The position numbers were made by a program, and so were the translations under genes. From the NCBI GenBank assembly GCA_023653785.1, contig JAMKCH010005363.1, forward strand, positions 40,815 through 104,814: 64,000 nucleotides of DNA, written 5' to 3'. Below, one piece after another: positions 45,561 to 56,027 of this stretch; within the stretch, counting starts at the first letter, position 1; the number at the start of each line of letters is the position of its first letter. The notes beneath the pieces are model-generated. The model worked only from the letters and a program-made list of their open reading frames with translations, was not told the origin of the DNA and did not search any database. Source of the DNA: Ophioderma brevispina. Its lineage: Eukaryota; Echinodermata; Ophiuroidea; Amphilepidida; Ophiodermatidae.

Positions 45561-46978
45561 TTTCGTCTGGGGACCAATATGGTTTGATGCTATTCATCTC
45601 ATGTAGTGAATTGAAAGCGACGTTAGTGGCCGAATTGGCTCCTATACAATTAAATAGTTTTTTGTCTGGCTAAAGATATTGCCGAACGACACAAACGCCC
45701 CCTCAGCAATTTCTCATGGTTGTCATCTGTTTTTTGTCAATCTGGAAAGTGAAATTGGTAAAATGCAAGTCTAGTGATGTGTGATTAAGATAAGGGAAAT
45801 GTCCTGGGTAATGTGTCACAATAGTTTGGTAAACTTCAGAGTAGCTCGGTTTTTCTTTAATTTACTATGACAAATGTGAATGAAATATCATTTCACGATT
45901 GCAGTCTAATCTTACCTGGTTTCAACAGGGAGTTAAAGCTGACCCTTAAATTCCCATTTCAATTCCCATGTAGGCCTCAAATAAACCACATGATTTTTTG
46001 GCACGTCCAAGTAAAGTATACTAAGTATTGAAAATGGTATAAAGAAATTGTATTGTGCAACCTTCCTATAAAGTGGCAGCCCTCAGGGCATTAAACTCAT
46101 GTGACTAGAGGTCGGTGGGCAGAATACTGATTGCATCCCTGATGATTCCTCCAAAACCGCTTGATGGAATTCCTTCAATTTTACCATACGGCAAGAAGAC
46201 ATCATTTTAATCAATTTTGTTCTGCAAACTTTTAGTTCGTAGAAGAAATTTGGAGAATAACGCATTTGAAAATTCAATTTTCGTGCCATTTCAAAAATCC
46301 CTAGACTGCTAGAACGTTAGTTATTCAAAATTAGTCTCAGTCTCATGTATTTGGGGTCCTACCACGCCTATCGACTCCACGAGGTCCGAGCACGAACGTA
46401 TACAAACGCACACGAGAATACCGCGCTCATGCAACACAATGTTTACCCGACATATTGACAGGACCTGGCTCATATGGAACCACATTTTATCAAATTTCCT
46501 TTCCAAGACCCGATTTGTCATAGTTGATGGCATGTTTTCGTGAAGTTAATGTGTAGGTTTCGTTTTATGGGTGACTTTTTGCAGAAAACCGTTTTCGCAT
46601 AGTTATGACAGGAAAATGACAGTATAGTTATGGCGAGTCTTTTTAAAGACCATAGAAAAACACCATAAAAACACCATAGAATCTATGTACATTGTTTACT
46701 GGGTATTTATATACAGTGCTAAATTTCTGTATTGCCGTACGCCAGTGTTGCCAACGCCGCGGTTTACCCGCACAATTGGGCTACTTTTTACATGCCTGCC
46801 GCGCCTAAAAAAAGGCCGCCGTGGGTTGCCCCAAATTGGGCTACTTTTTATAGTCCCAAAGCGCGGCACCGGCGCGGCACCCGCGGGCATCCTTTATCCC
46901 TCTGTACATCATTTATTTCGAGCTCCGAGAAAGTTTCAAAAGGTCCGTAATTGATTAGCGCTTCCTTTCTTCTTGAAA
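45561..46978. other. non-coding with a GC-rich tandem motif
   Basis: At 46764-46870 the phrase AATTGGGCTACTTTTTA occurs twice in a GC-rich context (GCCGCGGTTTACCCGC upstream). Related versions, each next to TTGCCGCGGGTA, lie in both copies of the following duplication (about 47777 and 50663). Two minus-strand open frames at 46083-46289 and 46321-46533 could be upstream exons of the zinc-finger gene but show no domain. Confidence 0.45.
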
Positions 46979-49525
46979 ATGCTTACCTGCATTCACTACA
47001 GGGGGTACTCGCTCGGGTATGACAACAATAGTAACAAACTCTCAACTCATCCTGTGATCTGAGTGCTTTGTGCTCCTTACACAACAGGGAGTAGGTGCTC
47101 ACTCAGGTATAGCAACGAATAATTATCCCAACAAAAAGTGACCGTCATGGGTGGTACACGTGAGAGGGCAATTAAACCTTGCTAAGCTGTTCGGATGTGC
47201 TCCTTACACGATGGGGAGTAGGTGCTCACTCAGGTATAACAACAAATAATTATCCTAACAAAAAAGTGACCATCATGGCTCATTGGGGTGAAACGTGAGA
47301 GGGCAATTAGACCTTGCTAAGCTGTTACTGCCTGTTAGGATGTAAGTAAAAAGGATACGCCGCATGCATCCTTTTCTGTTGCGAATATAATCAAATGATT
47401 TGGTAAATGAATTTGTGACTGTCAACTGTACATTCTTCTTTGTGAGTATTTGTCTACAAAGATACCCTCTTTTTGTTTTTTCTTCTTTTTTGACTACGAA
47501 CGAATTTTGTGAGTCTTTGCAATTCTTATTCGTGAGTATGTGGCTGTCAGCTGTACATCAACGGTTCTTCTCAGGACCACATAAACAGTCTTTTTAGGAC
47601 CACTTTGGCAAAATAGATGAGTGTGTGTTAATAAAGAAATAAAGATTAGAGATAAAAATAAATAATATAAATAAAAAATAAATAATAAATAATAAAATAA
47701 ATAAAAAATAGTGAAAAATCAGACTAAAATGGCATTTTTCCGTAAAAAATAAGCGCCCTCACATGCCAAGCGACAGTCAAATTGGCTATATATAAGTACT
47801 TTTTTTGCCATTTGCCGCGGGTAGGCAAATTTTGTGGCACCACTGCCGTACAGGTTGTTACCACAGGGATGCCAATAAATCCAACCTTCCCCCCCTGTCA
47901 CAATAGTATTAGAGATATAATCCTGTAGCAACTGAATTTTTGCCAACCACCATCATTCCTAATAGACATTTATTGGAAAAAATATTTTAAACAGGACGAG
48001 TCCTTAAAAAGGATATTCTTCCGCATTTTAGTGCACAATTTGTAAAATAAAACAACAAATTGAGTTTTGTACAACTATATGGTGTAATGAATACTATTCA
48101 GTCATCAATCATAATGATCAACCTTATGGTGAAACAAAGACTTCCGTTCAATGTTACTTTTTCTGATACATCTGGTATTATGTTGAAGTACAGAATCGCA
48201 TTGCAATGGAACACCCAGTGTCAGTTTACCATACTTACTTTTACTAAAGGGAACTTCTTATCTAGTGCAGAAGGCCAAATCACTATTGGGTAGTAATACC
48301 TGTCATAAATTGCTGTACAAAAGTTGTGCTGTTTTACCACTCATGAAATATTAGGCTGCTTAATGAAATAGTTCCATGCTATCAAATGTTACAATTATAC
48401 ATACAAACAATGTAATTCTGTACCACAATAGTATATTATAACACTGTAAGTTTATTTGTATATAAATTGGCTATAGAAGTCATTCAAACGTTTAAAATTT
48501 GTCAAGCAAAATTTTTGCAATCTGACCCAACCAATTAGAAAAACTGTTACATACTTACCTTTAGGTTAAGAATAGTCTCATTCAAGGCAAGCAGGGAATG
48601 TCACTAATCACTATGGTGCAGTAGGGTATGTCTATCCCTGGACCAATCGTGCCATCCGTGGAAATATAGACTCTGACGCAACAACAGTAACATTCCACAG
48701 AGACATTGTAAACAATTGATGGGCTGTATACACACCACAATGAGAACTGAGTACCACTGCATGAGGTTTGGTCCTTCAGGATTAATCGTTCTGCCTGGCA
48801 GAAGAAAATATCGATGTTAGAGTTGACTGCCACCTTTGAGCACGGTATTAACTAAACTAAGCTCATCATTTAAGCTAAATAACTATGGCTCCACTTGTTC
48901 CAGACATTCAAAATAACAATTTTTGGAAGTCTCTTTTATTGCATATAGATAAGAAGCCCTGGAGGCCTCATTACCACCCTAGGAGAATTATTTTAAAAGG
49001 GCTCAAACACCATTTCTGCTCTTTCATTTGATGTTGTTCATAGGATTAAAATCAGGAATAGTTTTGACTGTCTTAAACATGTTAAATCTTAGTTCCCAAT
49101 GTAGGGGGCACCAAGGTCACATGGGGCTTGACCTTGTTTCCCCCTACTTTGTTAAGATTTAAGCATTAAATAACACTCAAACTATTTCCTTATTTTTTAT
49201 CCTATGAGCTCCATCTATAATTTTCACCATTTTTGTGTCGCCTGAACGAATGATCATGAATGCACCATACTAGTCCAAATTCCTTGTGTCCGTTTTTCTG
49301 TAGTCCTATGTCCATCCGTATGACTCGTTAACCTTTTTAAAATTCTCTGCAGGCTATACGCTACCCCGGATTTTACTTCAAACTTGAATAGGATGATAGA
49401 GTTAGGTGCCAAGCAATTTAAATGTGTAAGCTTTTGGCTGCATTATTTTGCATATTCATGAATTTTATTAGGCTTATTTGCATATTTTTTCAGACATTTT
49501 CGGTTAACATTTTTGGACCCACGCA
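46979..49525. repeat. direct duplication, copy A (about 2.55 kb)
   Basis: Homologous in order and orientation to 49848-52400. Copy A starts with ACCTGCATTCACTACAGGGG. It then has a 133-bp two-unit repeat (GTGCTCCTTACAC(A/G)A..GGGAGTAGGTGCTCACTC) at 47067-47330 and an AT-rich AATAAA-type microsatellite at 47630-47710. A candidate minus-strand exon follows, and copy A ends with ATTTGCATATTTTTTCAGAC. The copies differ by very many one-base indels. Confidence 0.88.
48559..48794 (-). CDS. candidate minus-strand exon, unknown protein
   Basis: On the minus strand a strong acceptor (TTTTCTTCTGCCAG) is followed by 236 bp and a consensus donor (AAAG then GTAAGTAT). The frame AERLILKDQTSCSGTQFSLW, then YSPSIVYNVSVECYCCCVRV and DIPYCTIVISDIPCL, is cysteine-rich. 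It stops 30 bp before the donor; one indel would continue it as ALNETILNLK. In the duplicate at about 51430-51670 the acceptor region survives but frame and donor are damaged. No family is recognised. It may be an exon of a secreted or receptor-like protein. Confidence 0.3.
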
Positions 49526-49847
49526 TCTTCGTTCGGGGGTCCATAGACTGGGTGTTGAAGCAATTGTTTTTTGTTACTGCGTGTTTATCTTATAATCGTT
49601 TGTCTTGAAATTTCCGCATGTGTGTTTGGATGACTTGGGGCAATAATTGAGGCGTTTTCGTTGGCCGCTAATAAGGTTGGAAAGCCAAGTTTAGGGTTAA
49701 ACAAACAATTGGTTGAATTTGGTTCGTGATTGTCTTACAGCTCCTTTTGGATGTGTGCATTGTAATGGCCCATGAAAGTTGTTGGGAATAGCAAAAATCA
49801 ATCACAGTAGCCCCCTGGCAAACCTTCCCCCTTATGTAGCCCTTGAT
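49526..49847. other. spacer between duplicated blocks
   Basis: About 320 bp between copies A and B of the duplication. It is not itself repeated in the window as far as I can see. It contains no coding or regulatory signal I can support. Confidence 0.5.
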
Positions 49848-52400
49848 GCATTACCTGCATTCACTACAGGGGGTACCGCTTCGGGTATGACAACAATACT
49901 AAACAAACTCTCAACTTCATCCGGTGATATGGATGCTCTGTGTTCCTTACACAACGGGGAGTAGTAGGTGCTCAACTCAGGTATAAGCAACGAAGGACTA
50001 TCCAACAAAAAAAGTTGACCGTCTCAGGGTGGTACACGTGAGAGGGCAATTTAAACCTTGATAAGCTGTTCGATGTTCTCCTTACACGAAGGTGGCGTAG
50101 GTGATGACCTCACTCAGGTATAACAAAAAATAATTATCCTAACAAAAACGGAACCGTCATGGCTCATTGGGGTGTGTGAAACGTGAGAGGGCAATTAGAC
50201 CTGGCTAAGCTGTACTGCCTGTTTAGGATGTAAGTAAAAAGGATACGCCGCATGCATCCTTTTCTGGCGAAATCAATCAAAATGATTGGGTAAATTAATT
50301 GTGACTGTCAACTGTACATTCTTCTTTGTGGTATTTGTCTACAAAGGATACCCTCTTTTCGTTTTTCTTCGGTTTGGACTCGAACGAATTGAGGAGTATT
50401 GCAATTTTATTCGTGAGTATGTGGCTGTCAGCTGTAACATCAACGTTCTTCTAAGGACAACATAAACCGGTCTTGTTAGGGACCACTTGGCAAAATATAG
50501 ATGAGTGGGTTGTTAATAAAGAATAAAGAGGAGAGATTAAAACATAAATAATATAAAGAAATAGTATAAATATAAATAAATAAAAAAAAGTGAAAATCAG
50601 ATACTATAAAATGCATTTTCCGTAAAAAATAGCGCTCTCCACATGCAACGTCAAAAATTGGGCTACTTTTTTTGGGCCCATTTGCCGCGGGTACGGCGAA
50701 ATTTTGTTGGCCACATGCGTAAGCGTTGGTTAACAGGGATGCCAAATAAATCCGACCTTCCCCCCTGAACAATAGTACTTAGAGATATAACTTCTGTAAG
50801 CAAAACTGAATTTTTGCCACCCAACATCATTCCTAATAGACATGTATTGGAAAAAAAATATTTTTTTAAAACAAGCGAAGTCCTTAAAAAGAGAACAATC
50901 TTCTGCATGTTCAGTGCACAATTGTAAATTAAAACAACAAATTGAGTTTTGTAACACTATAGTGTAATGAATACTATGAAGGCATCAATCATAATGATCA
51001 ACCTTTATTGTGAAACAAAAGACATCAGTTCATGTTACTTTTTTTATATATTGTATTATTTTGAAGTAGAATTCGCATTGCATGGAACACCCAGTTTCCG
51101 TTTACCATACTTCCCTTTAAAGGGAACTTATTATTCTAGATGCAAAGGCCAAATCCCTATTGTGTAGTAATACCCGTCATACATTGCTGTACAAAAGTCT
51201 GGCCTGTTTACCACACATGGAAATATTAGTCTGCTTAATGAAATGTTCCTGCTCCTATCCGTGTTAAAATATAAATACAAACAATTGTGTAATTCTGTAC
51301 CACAATAGTATATTATAACACTGTAAGATATTTGGATATAAATTGGCTATAGAAGTCAGTCTACAGTTAATTTGTCAAGCAAAAAGATTTTGCAATCTGA
51401 CCCAACAATCAGAAAAATCTGTTTACAGAGTACCTTAGGTTAGGACTAGTCTCATTCAGTGCAAGGCAGGGAATGTCACTATCAATAGTGACCAGTGCAA
51501 GTAGGTTATGTATATCACTGACCATGGGCCTATGAGTGAATAGAGACTCTTGAACTCAAAAGACAGTATCAGTAACAGTTGAAGAGTGTAAACAATGATG
51601 GGCTGTATACCACAATATGGAATCTGCAGGACCACTGCATGCGGGTTTGGTCAATTCAGGATTAATCTTCTGCCTGGCAGAAGAAAAATATCATTTTAGA
51701 GGACTGCAACCTTTGAGCACGGTATTAACTAAGCTCATCATTTAAGCTAAATAACTATGGCTCCAATGTTCCAGACATCAAAATACAAATTTTGAAGTCT
51801 CTTTTTATTGCATAGAGATAAGCCCTGGAGGCCTCATTACCCAGGATAATTATTTTAAAAGGGGCTCAAAACACACTTCTTCATTTTGATGGAGCTCATA
51901 GGATTAAAATAAGGAATAGTTTTGACGGTCTTAAACAGGTTAAATGCTTAGTCAATGTGAGGGGGCACCACAGGTCAACATCCATTGCATTCATGGGGCT
52001 TGACCTTGTTTACCACTACGTCGGTAAGTAAGCATTTAAAAAAAAAAAAAACTCTTCTATTTTTGCCTATGAGCTCCATCTTAATTGCACCATTTTTGTG
52101 TCGCTTTCTATGATGAACGAATGTTCATCAAGGCACATACTAGTCCAAATTCTGTGTGTCCGGGTGTCTGTATGTCCGATATGTCCATCCGTATGACTCG
52201 GTTAAACTCTTTTTTCAAAATGACTCTGCAGGCTCTAAACGATATCCCCGATTACTTTCAAACTTGATAGGATGTTTAGAGTGAGGTGTGCCGCAATATG
52301 ATGTGTAGCTTTGGCTGCAATTATGTGCCATATTAGAATTTTAATAGCTTATTTGCATATTTTTCAGGGACATTTGGTTTTAATTTTTGAAATGCCTCTG
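49848..52400. repeat. direct duplication, copy B (about 2.55 kb)
   Basis: Copy B of 46979-49525, in the same orientation, about 2.87 kb downstream. Landmarks recur in order: CATTCACTACAGGGGGTACC, GGATACGCCGCATGCATCC (50235), AGGCCTCATTACC (51827) and GTCCATCCGTATGACTCG (52183). Past the end, the phrase TTAGAGTGAGGTGCC with TTGGCTGCA occurs twice more (52275 and 52445), a local tandem repeat of about 170 bp. Confidence 0.88.
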
Positions 52401-52944
52401 CTGGCTAAAAGCTAAGCATGATTTACTTAATACTTGTAGGGTGTTAGAGTGAGGTGCCAAAATATTATGGGTAGCTTTTGGCTGCATTATTTGCATATTA
52501 ATGAATATTAAGTAGCTTATTTGGATGGTCAAAAATGATACACTTTCCCGCAAGGCTTGTGTGCAAGTTCTGGCAAGTTCTGTAAGGCGTATTAATGATG
52601 TAAACTGGGTGGAAGGAAGCAGGTTAAATAGTTCCGAACCTACTTTTCTGTATTAGTTGTGGCATATTTCGGGCAAATTAAAATAGCAAATGAGCTAATT
52701 AATATGCAAAAATCAGCGTAATCGCGGATTTTGGAAAATGGACATTGGATATGCAAAATTCCTTCACTGCACGAAAAAACCCATATGGTGCGATCTTGCC
52801 ATTTGAAAGTTCCCGATACATGCGGCTTAGGTATGAAGAAGCTAATTAAATATGCAATTGCTGTATCGCTAAATGGTACATCGGAATATGCAAAATTCAT
52901 TTGCTACATGAAAACTACTATACAATACATCTTGTGTGTGAATT
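52401..52944. other. non-coding, no gene recognised
   Basis: The second unit of the local tandem repeat runs to about 52525. The rest is plain sequence. Confidence 0.4.
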
Positions 52945-53230
52945 ATATGGAGGGGGAAGGGTGGGGTGTGGAGGGAGGAAGGGTGTGGATTGTTGGGGGA
53001 GGGGTCAGGGTGGGGTTGTTGGGGAGGCAGGGTGGGGTGTTGGGAGGCAGGGTGGAAGGGGGGGTGTTGGGAGGGGGCAGGAGGGGAGGTGGGTGAACGG
53101 CGGGCAAAGGGGGTTAATGGCGTGTGGGGTGCCGTGCGGAGGGGTCGGAGTGGTGTGCATCTGGGTGGGGTCGGGGGGTGTGCGTCGGGCTATGGTGTGT
53201 CAGGGGAGGTGGGGTTTTGTCAGTGAGGGG
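52945..53230. repeat. G-rich tract with many G-runs
   Basis: About 285 bp in which the + strand consists largely of GGG to GGGGGGG runs separated by one to five bases. Imperfect GGGTGGGGTGTTGGGAGG-type repeats are included. The complementary strand is nearly G-free. This is ideal G-quadruplex composition. It merges on the right into the TGACC minisatellite. Open frames here (glycine/arginine-rich) are compositional artefacts. Confidence 0.85.
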
Positions 53231-53239
53231 AGGGTTGAC

Positions 53240-53462
53240 TATGATGACTTGTGACTTAATGTGACCTGGGTGACTTCTTGTGACCTTGGGATTGGTGTGC
53301 CCTTTGTGACCCATGTGACCTTGGTGACCTCATGTGTGTGTGGGGCACCTCACGTGACCTCAGTGACACCGTGTGACTTTGTGACCACATTGACCTGTGG
53401 ACCTTGGTGACCTTGTGACCTTTGTGACCCTTGGTGACCGTGACCTTTGTGACCCAATGCAA
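53240..53462. repeat. degenerate GTGACCTTG minisatellite
   Basis: Roughly twenty units of about 9-11 bp based on GTGACCTTG or GTGACCTTTG (for example TTGGTGACCTTGTGACCTTT at 53405-53424). Most contain TGACC(T), the complement of the AGGTCA nuclear-receptor half-site. Confidence 0.85.
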
Positions 53463-54952
53463 CCACGGCATTAGTGCTCCAACGACCGCGATGTATTTTT
53501 CATTACACTTCGGTTACACTTTTTTCAAATGCTCTCTGGTAAACACTAGCCCGATTTACTTCAGAACTTTGTCATTTTGTATAACACTTCTTTCTCTCCA
53601 GGGCATTGTTCTTCAATCTCATTGCCAAACATCATTAAAGCAAATGATCGCACAACCAGGCACACTTGCTGTTCAAGAAAGCATGTTAGTCCAAATCAGA
53701 GTAATTTTTTAAATTTGACCCATGACACGAAAATGATCCTTTATTGTTTTTTGCTGTTTTAATTCTATAACTCCAAAACTTTCGCCGCAGATAGTACAAA
53801 TATACCTTTTTGGAATTCCTTATGGTTATAAAACTATAACTTGGTATACTTTTCAACATGATGGATGTCCAATTTAAAAATTGACCTCGTTATTGACCTT
53901 TAACTTCCGAAAAACCAATTTCCCCACCCCTACGAGAACTCACTTTTAGGGGTAAATGTTGACACCCATGCCTACCAAAATCAGTTGAAATCAAAAATTT
54001 CACAGATGAAACTTACTTTAGGGATACTAGTTCATACGGCTGAACTTCAGTCGCCTCCTCTCCACCAAAGTTTATAGATTATGTTAAGGTACAGTTCGCA
54101 CACAGAAAACAGTCCTGACAACCTCTTCCCCACGACACACAACCACATTTGTTTCAAAATTGGCTACAGTCTTGTTCAAACTCGCAAAATTTACAATTTT
54201 TATCCCGACCAGGGATGATTAGTCTGCGAATTTCCCCGTTGTCAACGAGACAAGGGATGCTGAAACGCCAAGCAGTAGGCGACGTACAGCATCATGAAAT
54301 CAACAAGATCAAGCATGTTTAATTGGCGACGCCAGTTGTTCAGTCCCTGATCAGTCGCCGACCTTGAAATGATGGCACAAGTTGTGACATGTCGCTGTCA
54401 AGACTGCTCGTCAATTGGTCGCCGAGTTGTTGACGCCAAGAAAGGTACAGTCACATATAAGACAACCTGTGACGCGACCCAACCTCTTTTCCAACTGCAC
54501 AAGACCACATTGTTTTCAAAATCGGCTGCAATCTTGTTCAAACTTACAAAATTTACAAGACAAGATAGTAAAAATGTTTCCAGCAATCAAGTACATATTA
54601 TGAATGATAAAACTGATTTGCATGACTAATTTTGAATTATTCAAATAAGACACTTTTTTGACTAATTAATATTCTCAGTGTAGCATACTTAGTATCTTAG
54701 TAGCCTAAGTCAGTTATTTTGGCACTGTCAATGACATGCATAAAGTGGAGTGCATTGAAGATAAGCTGTTCTGGATTTACATTCATGTGTACATCCTCTC
54801 GAGCAACCACGTCAAACTAGCTCACTCAAGCTTTTGGTGTAGTTGGTTTTATATCCCTTATGAATATATTCATGTTCATTGATTGGTTTAAAGTACCACA
54901 ATATTTTCCGGGAAAGAGTTAAAAGAGAGAGAAGAGGAAAATAGACGCCTAT
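53463..54952. repeat. non-coding with a diverged 130-bp direct repeat
   Basis: 54090-54215 and 54440-54575 share AAGGTACAGT, CCTCTT, CACA..ACCACATT, TTTCAAAAT.GGCT and CTTGTTCAAACT.(G/A)CAAAATTTACAA in order, at about 350 bp spacing. GTCGCCGA-type CpG phrases occur between them. No gene was recognised. Confidence 0.6.
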
Positions 54953-54976
54953 TTTCCCTCTGACGTCAGAGGGAAA
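54953..54976. promoter_or_regulatory. 24-bp perfect palindrome centred on a CRE (TGACGTCA)
   Basis: TTTCCCTC, TGACGTCA, GAGGGAAA: the whole 24 bp equals its own reverse complement. TGACGTCA is the full consensus for CREB/ATF-type bZIP factors. No start site or exon is recognised next to it, so function is unproven. It could also be the centre of an inverted-repeat element, since arms near 54847-54900 pair with 55570-55615. Confidence 0.6.
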
Positions 54977-55621
54977 TCCTCTAGCCTCGATACCCGTGTC
55001 ATCAGTTCCTTTATGTTCTTTCGCTGTGGTCAATACGACTGTTGACGTTAGGCATGATAATGCCCCGACTCTTTCTGTACTTCTCCCTATGTTGTAACAT
55101 TCTTATAGTTATTGCTCTAAAAGGAACTTTGACGCAGTGATGATGCTAATTTCACCTTTGGCTGTCAATGCCGTTGCAATAAACAGCGGTAAAAAAACCT
55201 TTGCAACTCAGCAATTTTGTCGCAATTCGTTGATAGGACGGATATTAAGAATGTAAAGAAACTAATTATGTTCCGTCAGTGTTCGTGGAGTTTTGTAAGG
55301 AAATTCACGCCGCGGTGATTCCCGCAGTGATTTCAATGCCATGATATTCCATTGATTGATGGAACTCAAGGGTGAACTGTATAGCAAAAATTCTATGTAG
55401 TCAATTCGGTAAGGACTTCATGTCATTTACTTGCCGAGAAAGGAATTGATATCGTAAGTGGAGTAAACTTTCCTCGGGACTTTCCTTGGTTTAGATGGTT
55501 CAGCTCAAGCTCATGCCATGGCAGGCTACCCAGCAGGCTAGCCTAGCCTTAGCCCTCAGCTTCAATTTTTAAAGTTTTAACCAAGAATGAACAAAGAATA
55601 TATTCATGAAGGATATAAAAC
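54977..55621. repeat. non-coding with outer inverted repeat
   Basis: TTTTATATCCCTTATGAATA (54851) is reverse-complementary, with small differences, to the TATTCATGAAGGATATAAAA stretch near 55603. This gives an inverted repeat that encloses about 700 bp including the CRE palindrome. No coding was seen. Confidence 0.5.
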
Positions 55622-55768
55622 AAATATTTAATGGTCTTATTCGGGATCTTTATGGAATCTATTGGTCCCCTCGGTGAACTGGAGGGTGTGGGGTACTATT
55701 TTCCTCGCCCTCCAGTTCACCTCGTGGGCCAATAGATTCCACAAGATCCCTCATGATCATTAAATATT
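55622..55768. repeat. long hairpin, about 65-bp arms
   Basis: AATATTTAATGG..GGGATCTT, TGGAATCTATTGG and GGTGAACTGGAGGG on the left pair with their complements up to AAATATT at 55768, with a loop of about 20 nt (55688-55706). Mismatches are few. It is a foldback element or an inverted junction. Confidence 0.85.
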
Positions 55769-55832
55769 CGTATACCATCTAGCTTCCAGTCCCAGTTAAG
55801 GTAGATCCAAATCAAAAATGTTTTTTTCTTAA

Positions 55833-56023
55833 AGAGGCATGATAGGACATTTCCAGAAAGCACTCGCAATTTTTTGCAAACCCGGGTTTTCTGCATATTT
55901 TGAATGCTTAACAGTGTATTAGATCACGATTAGGATAGCAGGCAAGTTCAAAACAAGGTTTGCAATTTTGTTTTGTTTGTCCAATAACCCTTTGAAACGT
56001 TCTTCAAAAAATCTCCTGTCACT
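55833..56023. mobile_element. short TTAA-flanked MITE (191 bp), probable
   Basis: TTAA at 55829-55832 and 56024-56027. The ends AGAGGCATGATAGGACATTT and, reversed, AGTGACAGGAGATTTTTT are partly matching inverted repeats, with the same AGATTT-like inner motif as the other TTAA MITEs. Degenerate, so less certain. Confidence 0.5.
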
Positions 56024-56027
56024 TTAA

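Noticed and set aside
46083..46533. Two minus-strand open frames upstream of zinc-finger array A
   Set aside because: Could be upstream exons of the zinc-finger gene, but no KRAB, BTB or other domain and no clear splice pair is visible.
52731..53254. Gly/Arg-rich open frames of 86-121 codons
   Set aside because: Low-complexity G-rich DNA lacks stops by composition; no domain or splice support.
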